Source of the DNA: Fuerstiella sp.
GTDB taxonomy: Bacteria; Planctomycetota; Planctomycetia; Planctomycetales; Planctomycetaceae
DNA length: 64,000 bases
Direction of reading: 5' to 3'
Assembly: GCA_029245955.1 (NCBI GenBank)
Contig: JAQWOH010000074.1
Coordinates: 1 to 64,000 of the forward strand
In this document: piece after piece, positions 9,220 through 18,202 of the stretch
Numbering within the stretch: position 1 is the first letter of the stretch
Layout of the letters: every line of letters begins with the position of its first letter
Notes under the pieces: model-generated
Database searches by the model: none
What the model saw: the letters and a program-made list of their open reading frames with translations, nothing else
Told to the model about the DNA's origin: nothing
Program-made: the position numbers and the translations under genes

Positions 9220-10524
9220 TCAGACGAATTTCGTAATGCCCGGCCGCGCGATTTCAACTGTAGGAGCGTCACCCCACGCGTAGCTCTGCGGCGAAAGGTC
9301 CTGTTTGGAATTCATAGCCTGTTCCCACGTGATTTCCTGACCTGTATACGTTGCCATGCGGCCCATTATCGCCAGCATTGTGCTGTGCGCCATGTATTCT
9401 CCGTTGTTCAGCGGCTTGCCAGCGCGGATTCCGGCAAACATTTCATCGTGTTCCACCTGATACATATTTCTGACCTTCCTGTCGAATCGCCAGGTGGTGT
9501 CCGTCGTTATTTCCAGTCGACGTTCAGAAACTTCGGCCCGACCTTCAGATCCCAGCGCGTAGGCCGACATGTTGTTCTTGCAGCCGCTCTGCTGGCGGCA
9601 GTTGCTGAAGAGCCTGGCACCGTTTTCGAATTCGTAGGCCACGCTGTGGTGATCATAAATGTTGCCGTACATGGCATCAGTTCGTACCTGACGGCCTCCC
9701 AGGCCCATCGCTTTCACGGGATAGTCGCCCATCACCCAGGCACAGACATCCAGATAGTGAACATGCTGTTCCACGTTGAAATCGCCGGACAGCCACGTGA
9801 AGTAGTACCAGTTTCGCATCTGCCAGTGCATATCCGTCCAGTCGTCCTTGCGAGGCTTGACCCAGATCGAACCCCGATAATCGTTCGCGATCAGTGTATG
9901 AATTTCGCCGATCGCTCCGTCGTGCAGACGCTGGACTGTTTCACGGAATCCACCGTCATATCGAATACACAGTCCCGAAACGACGGACAAGCTCTTCCGT
10001 TTTGCTTCCGCACAGGTTTGCAGCACAGAATGAACCCCCGGCGCATCCACGGCCACCGGTTTTTCCGCAAACACATGTTTGCCCGCTTCGATCGCCGCCT
10101 TCAGCTGCAGGGGACGAAAATGTGGCGGAGTTGTCAGCAGCACGACGTCGACGTCGGACGCCAGCAACTTTTGATACGCATCAAAGCCGACAAACTGCTG
10201 TTCCGGCGGCACACAGACTTTGTCGGCGACGTCCTCCTGAGCAGACAGAGACCGAAGGCTCAGCTGCAACCGGTCTTCGAAGGCATCAGCCATGGCAACA
10301 AGCTTCACGTTGCTGTCAGCCCGCAGAGCCTGCCGGGCTGCTCCCGTGCCTCGACCACCGCAGCCGATCAGACCGATTTTCAGCACGTCGTCACCGCCGG
10401 AAAACATGCCGGCCGGAGCGGCAACCGCTCCGGCACCGGCAGCCGCCATTGATAAGGACCTTCCGATAAACTGTCGCCGACTGGGTTCGTGTGCCGCCGT
10501 CGCCATACTTTTTGCGTCATTCAT
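9220..10524 (-). CDS. Tat-exported Gfo/Idh/MocA family oxidoreductase
   Basis: A 434-residue protein with a twin-arginine signal (SRRQFIG at residues 15-21), then an Ala-rich hydrophobic region, a Rossmann motif (IGLIGCGGRGTGAA) and the family's dinucleotide-proximal FAEKPVAVD motif. The C-terminal domain is the alpha/beta substrate domain typical of planctomycete family members (HVHYLDVCAWVMGDYPVKAMGLGGRQ). The ATG at 10524 is preferred over the one 45 bases upstream because the upstream residues are not signal-like and AAAAAGG lies just before the chosen start. Such proteins are exported folded, with NAD(P) bound, and oxidise or reduce sugars. It heads the 10524-6772 run with the deacetylase and DUF1080 genes. 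Confidence 0.9.
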   Translation of the reverse strand: MNDAKSMATAAHEPSRRQFIGRSLSMAAAGAGAVAAPAGMFSGGDDVLKIGLIGCGGRGTGAARQALRADSNVKLVAMADAFEDRLQLSLRSLSAQEDVADKVCVPPEQQFVGFDAYQKLLASDVDVVLLTTPPHFRPLQLKAAIEAGKHVFAEKPVAVDAPGVHSVLQTCAEAKRKSLSVVSGLCIRYDGGFRETVQRLHDGAIGEIHTLIANDYRGSIWVKPRKDDWTDMHWQMRNWYYFTWLSGDFNVEQHVHYLDVCAWVMGDYPVKAMGLGGRQVRTDAMYGNIYDHHSVAYEFENGARLFSNCRQQSGCKNNMSAYALGSEGRAEVSERRLEITTDTTWRFDRKVRNMYQVEHDEMFAGIRAGKPLNNGEYMAHSTMLAIMGRMATYTGQEITWEQAMNSKQDLSPQSYAWGDAPTVEIARPGITKFV

Positions 10525-11198
10525 AGTGGCGCCTTTTTGTGCTGGTTGGGTGACCGTCCGGACATTCACGGCACGAAAATGCGGGACAGAGTCACTGGTC
10601 GTCGTTCAGAATCCGGATGCCGCCGTGAATATGCAGTGTCGGATTCTAAAGAGATTAGGAACACATTGCATCAGCGTCGCTGATGGATGTAAAGGCGGCC
10701 GCTGATCAGAGGCCAAGGTCCGAAAATCCGAACAGCCTGCCGGCCACAGCAGTCAAACCGATATCCGCCGCAGACGTCGCCCAACAGCGTCCTCCTGCAT
10801 TTAGCGGTGGGTTTCATGTCGATAATTGATGTCAGCAGAGTTGTCCTGCCGACACCGTTGACTCCGGTCAGAACCAAAAATTCTGCCGGTTGTATTTAGA
10901 ATCAAATATTACGAAGAATCCACCCAGCGCCGTGCATCCGGCAAGGATTGCTGACAGCAACCACGGGACCGGACATGGCCGGCTCCTTTCGAGGAATTGG
11001 CACCGAGCATCTGACACCAGCGACTGTTCGGCGGGTCATCGATTTTCAGGGTATTCGGGACTTCGTGTCCTGACGGTACATTTACATGACTTAATGCTTA
11101 GAATTCCGGCAGCAAACGTCTCCGTCCACGAATGGATGTCGGATGGAATTGACCTCGAACACGCGAACTTTTTGATGACACACCCTTAAGAACAACGC
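10525..11198. other. intergenic stretch with an ABC-type P-loop remnant
   Basis: The 674 bases hold no intact gene that I can support. The only recognisable item is a short minus-strand open frame at 10671-10877 with a Walker-A-like motif, listed separately. The right end is presumably the promoter region of the thioesterase gene, but no convincing promoter hexamers were seen. Confidence 0.5.
10671..10877 (-). pseudogene. possible ABC-ATPase remnant (degenerate Walker A)
   Basis: The translation reads FLVLTGVNGVGRTTLLTSII, closely resembling the N-terminal nucleotide-binding stretch of an ABC or SMC-type ATPase. Arg replaces the invariant Walker-A Lys. The frame is closed by a stop about 10 codons upstream and after about 70 residues downstream, and no Q-loop, signature or Walker-B sequence follows. 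It is either a decayed gene fragment or a chance match in non-coding sequence. A complete ABC ATPase (11661) lies 1 kb away but on the other strand. Confidence 0.3.
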
Positions 11199-11627
11199 AT
11201 GGCCTCTTCTTTTGTAACAACCAGACGCGTCGAATTCTGTGAAACAGACATGGCGGGTATTGTACATTTTTCCAACTTCTACCGCTGGATGGAGCAGGCC
11301 GAGCATGAGTTCTTTCGCTCGCTGGGTCTGAGCATTGTGAATCACCAGTCGGATGACAGTATCATCGGATGGCCCCGCGTATCCGCCACATGTCGGTTTG
11401 AATCGCCGGCTCGATATGAAGAGATTCTGGAAGTAAAGCTGATGGTGCAACGGATCGGCGTAAAATCGCTGACTTATGATGTGCATTTCAGAATCGGCGA
11501 TCGCCCCGTCGCGAAAGGGACGATGAAGACCGTGTGTTGCAGTATGGAGCGGGATCAGCCTTTGCATTCCATCCGCATCCCAACTGAGTACACTGCGAAA
11601 CTTCAGGAGTACCGGCCCGAAAAATAG
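11199..11627 (+). CDS. 4HBT-family acyl-CoA thioesterase (YbgC/FadM-like)
   Basis: A 142-residue single hot-dog domain. The N-terminal VEFCETDMAGIVHFSNFYRWMEQAEHEFF segment is the 4-hydroxybenzoyl-CoA thioesterase motif, with the catalytic Asp in the TDMAGIVH stretch. It would hydrolyse acyl- or aroyl-CoA or acyl-carrier thioesters in the cytoplasm. It is the first gene of a plus-strand run with an ABC ATPase (33 bases later), a radical SAM enzyme and an OleD-like reductase, so a role in lipid assembly is more likely than aromatic degradation. No clear Shine-Dalgarno precedes the ATG. Confidence 0.88.
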   Translation: MASSFVTTRRVEFCETDMAGIVHFSNFYRWMEQAEHEFFRSLGLSIVNHQSDDSIIGWPRVSATCRFESPARYEEILEVKLMVQRIGVKSLTYDVHFRIGDRPVAKGTMKTVCCSMERDQPLHSIRIPTEYTAKLQEYRPEK

Positions 11628-11660
11628 TCTATCGTCCACGCTCAGCTGCAAAGCACTCAC

Positions 11661-12362
11661 ATGCCCATTGTTCTACAGATGACCGACGTCGGCCGTACGT
11701 TTCCCGCCAACACCGGTGCTCTGACTATTCTGGAAAACGTTAATCTGCGAATTGCGTCCGGCACTGCTGTGGCTCTGCAGGGGCCGTCCGGCTGTGGAAA
11801 AAGCACATTGCTGCATCTGGCCGGGACGCTGGATCAACCAACGTCCGGCACCGTACAGATTCTCAGCGAAAATCCGTGGGCTCTGTCAGCACGACGCCTG
11901 GCCGCGTTTCGCAATCAGCATATTGGATTCATATTTCAGGAACACCAGCTGTTGCCTCAGTGCAGCGTTTTGGAAAACGTCCTGCTGCCGACACTTGCGG
12001 GATTTGGAGGTAATCGTCGGGAACTCAAGTCCCGGGCCGAAGAACTGTTGCAGCAGGTTGGTTTGCAGGACCGAATGACTTATCGCCCTGCCGCACTTTC
12101 AGGAGGAGAACGCCAGCGAGTGGCCGTGTGTCGAGCTTTGATCTATCAGCCGTCGCTGCTGCTGGCGGATGAACCCACCGGAAACCTGGATCCGTCGACA
12201 GCTGACACCGTCGGCCAGCTACTGCTGACGATGGCCGGCAAGCACGACGCCGCGTTGCTGTGCGTGACCCACAGCGATGCACTGGCAGGCCATTTTCCCC
12301 ACGTTGTCCGTCTGGAAAACCGTCAGGTGGACTTCGTGGCGGCGCCCAACACCCACGGCTGA
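11661..12362 (+). CDS. LolD/MacB-type ABC transporter ATP-binding protein
   Basis: A 233-residue complete nucleotide-binding domain: Walker A GPSGCGKST (about residues 41-49), Q-loop FQEHQLLPQCSVLENV, signature LSGGERQR, Walker B LLLADEPTGNLDP and switch His in CVTHS. The EPTGNLD form and the overall length are typical of the LolD/MacB/FtsE class, which works with FtsX-like permeases in lipoprotein or lipid extrusion. No permease is encoded next to it, so its membrane partner must be elsewhere. The context of thioesterase, radical SAM and OleD-like genes suggests export of a lipid product, but this is inference. Confidence 0.9.
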   Translation: MPIVLQMTDVGRTFPANTGALTILENVNLRIASGTAVALQGPSGCGKSTLLHLAGTLDQPTSGTVQILSENPWALSARRLAAFRNQHIGFIFQEHQLLPQCSVLENVLLPTLAGFGGNRRELKSRAEELLQQVGLQDRMTYRPAALSGGERQRVAVCRALIYQPSLLLADEPTGNLDPSTADTVGQLLLTMAGKHDAALLCVTHSDALAGHFPHVVRLENRQVDFVAAPNTHG

Positions 12363-12486
12363 CTGAGGAATCGGATTCCTCACGCCAAATTACGACCAGC
12401 TGGTGGTCATTGGGTGACCTGGGCGGAATAATGACACCTCAATCCGACAACTCCTGCGACGTCGGACAGAAGAATCACGGGAAGCA

Positions 12487-13848
12487 ATGATGTACACAAT
12501 CAAAATGGCCAGGCGAATACTGTTTGAGACCAACAAACGGCTGCTGTGGAAACTGGTCTGGAATCTCGGTGTGAAGGGCACCAAATCTGTTCTCGCTCAC
12601 CGCCGCCGCATGCGGAAAGGCCAGTTTTTCCCCCCATTCCTGTATGTGTCGATCATCAACAGCTGCAACCTCAGATGTCAGGGATGCTGGGTGGATGTCG
12701 GTCACAAGCAGCAGACCATCGACCTGACGGCAATGAACAAGCTGATCACGGAAGCGAAGCAGGCGGGCAACACATTCTTCGGAATTGTCGGCGGTGAACC
12801 GTTCATGCATCCGGAGCTGTTTGAGATTCTGGAAGCACATCCGGATTGTTATTTCCAGATCTTCACAAACGGGCAGTTCATTACTGAAGAAAAAGCGAAG
12901 CGGCTGTTTGATCTCGGCAATGTCACGCCGCTGATCAGTGTTGAAGGCAACGAAATCATCAGTGACGAACGTCGAGGCCGCAGCGACGTTTACGGAAAAA
13001 CGCTGGCCGGCATCGAAAACTGCCTGAATGCAAATCTGATGACAGGCGTCTGCACCAGTTTGTGCAAGACGAACATCGATGACCTGCTGAACGAAAAATG
13101 GGTGGACCGTCTGATCGAGATGGGTGTGTTGTACACATGGTTCCACATCTACCGTCCCATGGGTCCGGACGCGATGCCGGAGTTATGTCTGACCCCCGAA
13201 CAGCAGCGTCGTGCTCGTGAATTCGTGGTCGAAATGCGAGCAAAAAAACCCATCGTCATCGTCGACGCATATTACGACGGCGAGGGGCAGGCTCTCTGCC
13301 CGGCCGCCAACGGGATCAGCCACCACATCAATCCATGGGGCGACATCGAACCGTGTCCGATCGTTCAGTTTTCGAACGAATCGATTCATGCCAGCGAAGA
13401 CGACAATCGTACTCTGTTCGATAAATTCACTCAGTCAGAATACCTGGCAGACTTTCGTACTCTGGCTCAGGAAACGACCCGCGGCTGCATTGTGCTGGAG
13501 CAACCGGAATTACTGCAGCAGGTCGTTGAAAAACACAGTGCGAAAGATGCGACGGCCCGCGGTACAGCACTTCAGGAACTGAAATCAATGGTGCCAAGAA
13601 CGTCTCAGTACCATCCGGGGCATGAGATCCCCGAGCGAAACTTGTACTACCGCATTGCCAAGAAATTTCTGTTTAACGACTTTGGCGTTTACCATGGTCA
13701 CGACCACACGGCAACAGCCGCACCTTTCTTCGTGCACGACACAGGAAACCGCGAAAATCCACCAACGTCGGCGAGCTGTTGCGGGGGCGGCGCGAATTGT
13801 GAAGAACCGGACGTCGTGTTGCTGGGCGGAACGGAACAGCAGGACTGA
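12487..13848 (+). CDS. radical SAM protein with C-terminal cysteine cluster
   Basis: A 453-residue protein. The CxxxCxxC cluster that binds the SAM-cleaving 4Fe-4S centre is at C60, C64 and C67 (SCNLRCQGC). The GGEPFMHPE motif follows. A SPASM-like region around residues 275-300 (ALCPAANGISHHINPWGDIEPCP) could hold an auxiliary cluster. The extreme C terminus has CCGGGANCEEPD, another potential metal site. About 50 basic residues precede the radical SAM core, suggesting membrane or lipid association. It is followed 157 bases later by an OleD-like reductase. Similar radical SAM genes accompany planctomycete lipid and hydrocarbon clusters; the substrate is unknown. Confidence 0.85.
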   Translation: MMYTIKMARRILFETNKRLLWKLVWNLGVKGTKSVLAHRRRMRKGQFFPPFLYVSIINSCNLRCQGCWVDVGHKQQTIDLTAMNKLITEAKQAGNTFFGIVGGEPFMHPELFEILEAHPDCYFQIFTNGQFITEEKAKRLFDLGNVTPLISVEGNEIISDERRGRSDVYGKTLAGIENCLNANLMTGVCTSLCKTNIDDLLNEKWVDRLIEMGVLYTWFHIYRPMGPDAMPELCLTPEQQRRAREFVVEMRAKKPIVIVDAYYDGEGQALCPAANGISHHINPWGDIEPCPIVQFSNESIHASEDDNRTLFDKFTQSEYLADFRTLAQETTRGCIVLEQPELLQQVVEKHSAKDATARGTALQELKSMVPRTSQYHPGHEIPERNLYYRIAKKFLFNDFGVYHGHDHTATAAPFFVHDTGNRENPPTSASCCGGGANCEEPDVVLLGGTEQQD

Positions 13849-14005
13849 TACCATTACTGCCTGCTCCGCCATGATAACGCCATCAAAAATCCCCATGCGG
13901 GAAACGAATGTGTGCAGCTGCAGCCGATCGCGGCATGTGCAGAAAGTTCGGCTCGCGTCCACAACCGGGGACCGATTCTCTGTTGCGTTGGGGTTCGTTG
14001 TTTAA

Positions 14006-15004
14006 ATGCGTGCTCTAGTTACAGGTGGAGGTGGATTTCTTGGGCTGTACATCGTGGAACAGTTGCTGGCAGCTGGACATGAAGTGCGAGTGCTTTGCCG
14101 TGGACGCTATAAGGCTCTGACCGAACTTCCGGTCGAGCTCGTGACTGGGGACATAAGATACGCGCCCAAAGTCGAAAAGGCCTGCCACGACATGAATGTT
14201 GTTTTCCATGCAGCTGCCGTACCAGGGATCAGCGGCCCGTGGAAGAAATACTACGGCATCAATACCGTTGGCACAGAAAATGTCATTGCCGCGTGTCGCA
14301 GGCAGGGAGTCAGTCGCCTGGTCTACACCAGTTCGCCAAGCGTCGTTTTTGATGGACATGACCATGTTGATGCCGACGAGTCCCTGCCCTATCCCACCAA
14401 ATGGCTTTCCCATTACCCTCGTTCCAAGGCGTTGGGTGAGCAGGCCGTGCTGTCGGCCAACGACGACAACGGCTTAAGAACAGTTTCGCTGCGACCTCAC
14501 CTGATCTGGGGCTGCCGCGACAATCATCTGATACCGCGACTCATCAGAAAAGCAAAGTCAGGCCGACTGCGGCGGGTGGGAGACGGGACCAACGTCGTCT
14601 CGGTCGTCAATGTTGAAAATGCGGCCGCCGCCCACCTGCAGGCAGAACAGTCGCTGCGAGAATCGTTGACAGCGGCTGGAAACGCGTATTTCATCAACGA
14701 ACCTGAAGCAGTAAATTTATGGCAGTGGATTGACCGGTTGCTGGCTCTGGCCGAACTTCCACCGGTACAGAAATCAATTTCCTGCACCACCGCACGCCGC
14801 ACCGGCACGCTGATGGAGGCCGCATGGAAATGGCTGCTACTGCCCGGCGAACCACCAATGACGCCCTTCGTCGCGGCACAACTGGCAGGTTCACACAGCT
14901 ACTGTATCGCTGCCGCACAGCGTGACTTCGGATTCGCTCCGATCGTATCGATGGAGGCCGGACTCAGAAAACTGAAGGATGACATTCACGGCCGGAAACC
15001 GTAG
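14006..15004 (+). CDS. OleD-like NAD(P)-dependent 2-alkyl-3-oxoalkanoate reductase (3-beta-HSD family SDR)
   Basis: A 332-residue extended short-chain dehydrogenase: nucleotide-binding TGGGGFLG (residues 6-13), FHAAAVPGISGPW, YTSSPSVVF and catalytic Y137xxxK141 (HYPRSK). The C-terminal half (GEPPMTPFVAAQL and the DFGFAPIVSMEAGLRKL ending) resembles OleD of head-to-head hydrocarbon synthesis, which reduces the 2-alkyl-3-keto acid made by OleA. No oleA, oleB or oleC lies within the window. It could alternatively reduce another lipid 3-ketone such as a sterol or hopanoid precursor. The resemblance is from memory of the family, not an alignment. Confidence 0.8.
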   Translation: MRALVTGGGGFLGLYIVEQLLAAGHEVRVLCRGRYKALTELPVELVTGDIRYAPKVEKACHDMNVVFHAAAVPGISGPWKKYYGINTVGTENVIAACRRQGVSRLVYTSSPSVVFDGHDHVDADESLPYPTKWLSHYPRSKALGEQAVLSANDDNGLRTVSLRPHLIWGCRDNHLIPRLIRKAKSGRLRRVGDGTNVVSVVNVENAAAAHLQAEQSLRESLTAAGNAYFINEPEAVNLWQWIDRLLALAELPPVQKSISCTTARRTGTLMEAAWKWLLLPGEPPMTPFVAAQLAGSHSYCIAAAQRDFGFAPIVSMEAGLRKLKDDIHGRKP

Positions 15005-15159
15005 CACTTTGCTGCCGCCGCTTTCCGGGCCGCCGGACTTTGATTATCGTCCGGTCATCATCGGCAGGCGACATTGCCTGATTTCAGGGATAGTTAAAGA
15101 TTATCTCAACTGCAGGCACCACGCAGAGTTTTCCAGTCAGACGGGAAGAAGGATAACTG

Positions 15160-16752
15160 ATGACGACCGACCCGGACTACGTTCCGCCTCACAATGCACG
15201 ACTGCCCAGACGTGACGTGCTCAAAACGACAGCATTCGCAGCATCCGCAGCGGCCTCAGCCATCTCAACAGGTTCAACGGCCGCAGCCGAACCGTCGGTC
15301 CAGGACAACAATGCTTCCGTCATCGATGCAGAGAACCAACAGCCAGGCACAACCGACTGGCAACTGACTCGCGTTCGTGTCAACTCCGGACAGTATCGCA
15401 CATCGTTGATCGAAGGCTACTGTTCGCAACAGTCTGTCGCTGCCGGCGAGGTGCTGAAGGTTTTTGTCAGCACAGATCCGGCACAGACGTTTCAGCTGGA
15501 TATTTACCGAATGGGCTACTACGGAGGTACAGGAGGTTGCCACAAGGCGACCTTCGGACCGCTGGATGGAAAGGCTCAGCCAGTGCCGGACATGGGACCT
15601 CTGCCCGGACGACTGCGCGAATGTCAATGGGACGCATCTGTTGAATTCACCATCCCGAGCAACTGGGTAAGCGGTGTTTACCTGGGAAAACTGACAACGC
15701 TGCCGGAATCTGAGCACAAACCGTATTGGCAAAGTTACATCGTCTTCATTGTCAAAGATGATCGTCGCGCAGATTTCGTCTTTCAGTGCAGTGACAATAC
15801 ATGGCAGGCATACAATCGCTGGCCGGCGAACGAGTCGCTGTACACCCACCCGGACGGTGCCCACGCGCCCGATGCAGCCGTCAGTTTCGACCGCCCCTAT
15901 GGTAAATATTGCCAGATCTTCGAACACCCCCTGTCGATCGGCTCCGGGGAGTTTCTGCTTTGGGAATATCCGCTGAGTCACTGGCTCGAGCAGCACGGTT
16001 ACGACGTGACCTATGGTTCCAACGTGGACACCTGCAGTGCGGGATTTATCAATCGCGGCACAGCGTTTATCAGCGTGGGACACGACGAGTACTGGGATCA
16101 GCAACAATTCGACGTAATCAAGGAGGCCATGAACCAGGGAGTGAGTCTGCTGTGGCTGTGCGGCAATTCGGTCTTCATCGATTCTCCGTTCACGCCTTCA
16201 TCCAGCGGAAAGCCCGATCGCATTATTTCCCGAGCCGGCTGTTATGGCGAATTGCGTGAAGATGAGCTCAGATCGTATTCAGCACTATTCGCCGGACTGC
16301 AGGCGACCAGGCCGGATGAACGAGAGATCATGGGCGTACGCAGTGTCGTGCCGTTTAACGGAGGTGGTGACTGGACCTGCGTTAACGAGCGTCACTGGCT
16401 GTTTGACGGAACCGGAATGAAGAACGGTGACAGCATTCCGGGTTTGGTGGGGTGGGAACATCATGGCGAACCGGATCCGGCACGGTCTGACCTTGAAGTC
16501 GTCGCAGCCGGGTCCATCTGGTCAGGAGGCACTCGGGAAGGCCGCTACGAAGCGGTGACCTTCAACGGACCCAAACAGAATATCGTCTTCAATGCATCGA
16601 CGATATTCTGGGCACAGGGATTGTCGTCGCCGCCCGGTCACATTATTCCGTGGTCACACCACAGCCGGCCGCACGGCCCGGATCCCCGGGTCCAGCAGAT
16701 GACGAAAAACGTCCTGACGCGTGCACTGGCGAAAAGTGACGCAGCCGGGTGA
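15160..16752 (+). CDS. Tat-exported protein with N,N-dimethylformamidase beta-subunit-like C-terminal domain
   Basis: A 530-residue protein with a twin-arginine-like leader (LPRRDVLKTTAFAASAAASA). A beta-rich N-terminal domain follows (DWQLTRVRVNSGQYRTSLIEGYCSQQSV; FQLDIYRMGYYGGTGG), then the DMFA2-like region: FQCSDNTWQAYNRWP, QIFEHPLSIGSGEFLLWEYP, GHDEYWDQQQFD and HWLFDGTG. In true dimethylformamidase the large subunit binds an unusual mononuclear iron. Here the export signal makes an intracellular amidase role unlikely; extracytoplasmic hydrolysis of an unknown substrate is a better guess. It is not obviously in an operon with the neighbouring genes. Confidence 0.8.
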   Translation: MTTDPDYVPPHNARLPRRDVLKTTAFAASAAASAISTGSTAAAEPSVQDNNASVIDAENQQPGTTDWQLTRVRVNSGQYRTSLIEGYCSQQSVAAGEVLKVFVSTDPAQTFQLDIYRMGYYGGTGGCHKATFGPLDGKAQPVPDMGPLPGRLRECQWDASVEFTIPSNWVSGVYLGKLTTLPESEHKPYWQSYIVFIVKDDRRADFVFQCSDNTWQAYNRWPANESLYTHPDGAHAPDAAVSFDRPYGKYCQIFEHPLSIGSGEFLLWEYPLSHWLEQHGYDVTYGSNVDTCSAGFINRGTAFISVGHDEYWDQQQFDVIKEAMNQGVSLLWLCGNSVFIDSPFTPSSSGKPDRIISRAGCYGELREDELRSYSALFAGLQATRPDEREIMGVRSVVPFNGGGDWTCVNERHWLFDGTGMKNGDSIPGLVGWEHHGEPDPARSDLEVVAAGSIWSGGTREGRYEAVTFNGPKQNIVFNASTIFWAQGLSSPPGHIIPWSHHSRPHGPDPRVQQMTKNVLTRALAKSDAAG

Positions 16753-16878
16753 ACAATGCAAATGTTGACGGCACCATTCATTGTGGTGAGCTGATTTGGC
16801 GATAGAATTGCGAATTCTGTGCCGGATCATATTCTTCCCGCCAAACTGTTTCTCAAGCCCCCTTGCCAGGCCCGCCAC

Positions 16879-17916
16879 GTGAAAGCTCTCTTACTTTCTG
16901 AATACAAGAAACTTGATCTGACTGACATTCCGACCCCGGAAATAGGCCCGGAGGACATCCTGGTTCAGGTGCATGCCTGCGGCATTTGTGGCAGCGACAT
17001 CCATGGCTGGGATGGAAGCAGCGGACGCCGAGTTCCTCCACTGGTGATGGGCCATGAAGCCGCCGGCGTTGTGACGGCTGTCGGAAAGGATGTCCAGGGA
17101 TTTGCCGAAGGACACCGAGTAACCTTTGACTCCACAGTCTGGTGCGGCAAATGCCACTTCTGCCTGAGTGGTCGTCCCAACCTCTGCGATAATCGTATGG
17201 TCCTGGGAGTCAGCTGCGAGGACTATCGCCGATACGGCTGCTTTGCCGAATACGTCAGCGTGCCCGCTCGTATCTGTTGCCATTTGCCGGATTCTCTGCC
17301 GTTTGAACACGCTGCATTAATTGAGGCTGTTTCCGTGGCCGTACATGCCGCTAATCGAACTCCCGTATCACTGGGAGACACCGCCGTCGTTGTCGGCAGC
17401 GGCATGATAGGCCTGCTGGCGATCCAGGCAATCAAGCAAAAGGGCTGCAGTCGGGTAATCGCAACCGACCTGAATGCACAACGACTGGAGGTCGCGCGAA
17501 AGCTGGGCGCCGATGTGACCATTAATGTGTCGGAGGAAGACGCCGCAACCCGCGTTGCCGAACTCACCAACGGACGAGGCGCCGATGTGGCGCTGGAAGT
17601 TGTCGGCGCCACGGCGACAGTCAAGTCGGCCATCGACTGCACTCGCAAGGGCGGTTCCATCACTATTGTCGGTAATCTTGCCCCGACGATTGAACTGCCA
17701 CTGCAGTCAGTCGTGACCCGAGAACTGAGTGTGTTGGGCACCTGTGCGTCAGCCGGCGAGTACCCGGCCTGCGTTGATCTGCTGGCAACCGGAATGATCC
17801 GGGTCGAAGATATGATCACGGCCAAAGCACCGCTCGATCAGGGCCACAACTGGTTCAGCCGACTGTACGAAGGTGAACCAGCCGCCATGAAGGTCGTCCT
17901 CTGCCCGTCGATGTAA
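16879..17916 (+). CDS. zinc-dependent alcohol/polyol dehydrogenase (MDR family)
   Basis: A 345-residue protein if started at the GTG at 16879, giving the canonical MKALLLSEYKKL opening; a GTG at 16819 would add 20 unlikely residues. Catalytic zinc ligands: Cys in CGICGSDIHGWDG and His in MGHEAAG. Structural zinc: four Cys in CGKCHFCLSGRPNLC. Rossmann motif VVGSGMIGLLAIQ, and an acidic residue in TDLNAQRLEVA that favours NAD over NADP. The closest classes are sorbitol/threonine/butanediol dehydrogenases. It would oxidise a sugar alcohol or similar in the cytoplasm. It stands alone between the DMFase-like and HDOD genes. Confidence 0.88.
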   Translation: MKALLLSEYKKLDLTDIPTPEIGPEDILVQVHACGICGSDIHGWDGSSGRRVPPLVMGHEAAGVVTAVGKDVQGFAEGHRVTFDSTVWCGKCHFCLSGRPNLCDNRMVLGVSCEDYRRYGCFAEYVSVPARICCHLPDSLPFEHAALIEAVSVAVHAANRTPVSLGDTAVVVGSGMIGLLAIQAIKQKGCSRVIATDLNAQRLEVARKLGADVTINVSEEDAATRVAELTNGRGADVALEVVGATATVKSAIDCTRKGGSITIVGNLAPTIELPLQSVVTRELSVLGTCASAGEYPACVDLLATGMIRVEDMITAKAPLDQGHNWFSRLYEGEPAAMKVVLCPSM

Positions 17917-18202
17917 ACACTGACCTGTAACAGAGCACTCCAGAACAGACATTGCGTATCGGCACGGGACTTCCCCACCACTATTCCGGCCAGTAGATCA
18001 CCAAGGTTCGTTTGTAGGCAGAGATGCTGCTAATGTTCCGCTGCAAATGTTCTGGAACTTGACTCATTCAGATACGTCAGATGCAATTTCGCCCAGGCAG
18101 CGTCGGTTGAGAATGATGGAACCTGTTCCTGCTGTTCTGCCCGGCCCGAAGCTCCCCCGCCGCCCTGCGCTCACGTAGCCTCACAACAGTTGTGCCAAAG
18201 AA

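Noticed and set aside
9385..10452. 355-codon plus-strand frame opposite the Gfo/Idh/MocA gene
   Set aside because: It is antisense to a well-supported gene, and its translation (His/Arg/Phe-rich) has no recognisable motif.
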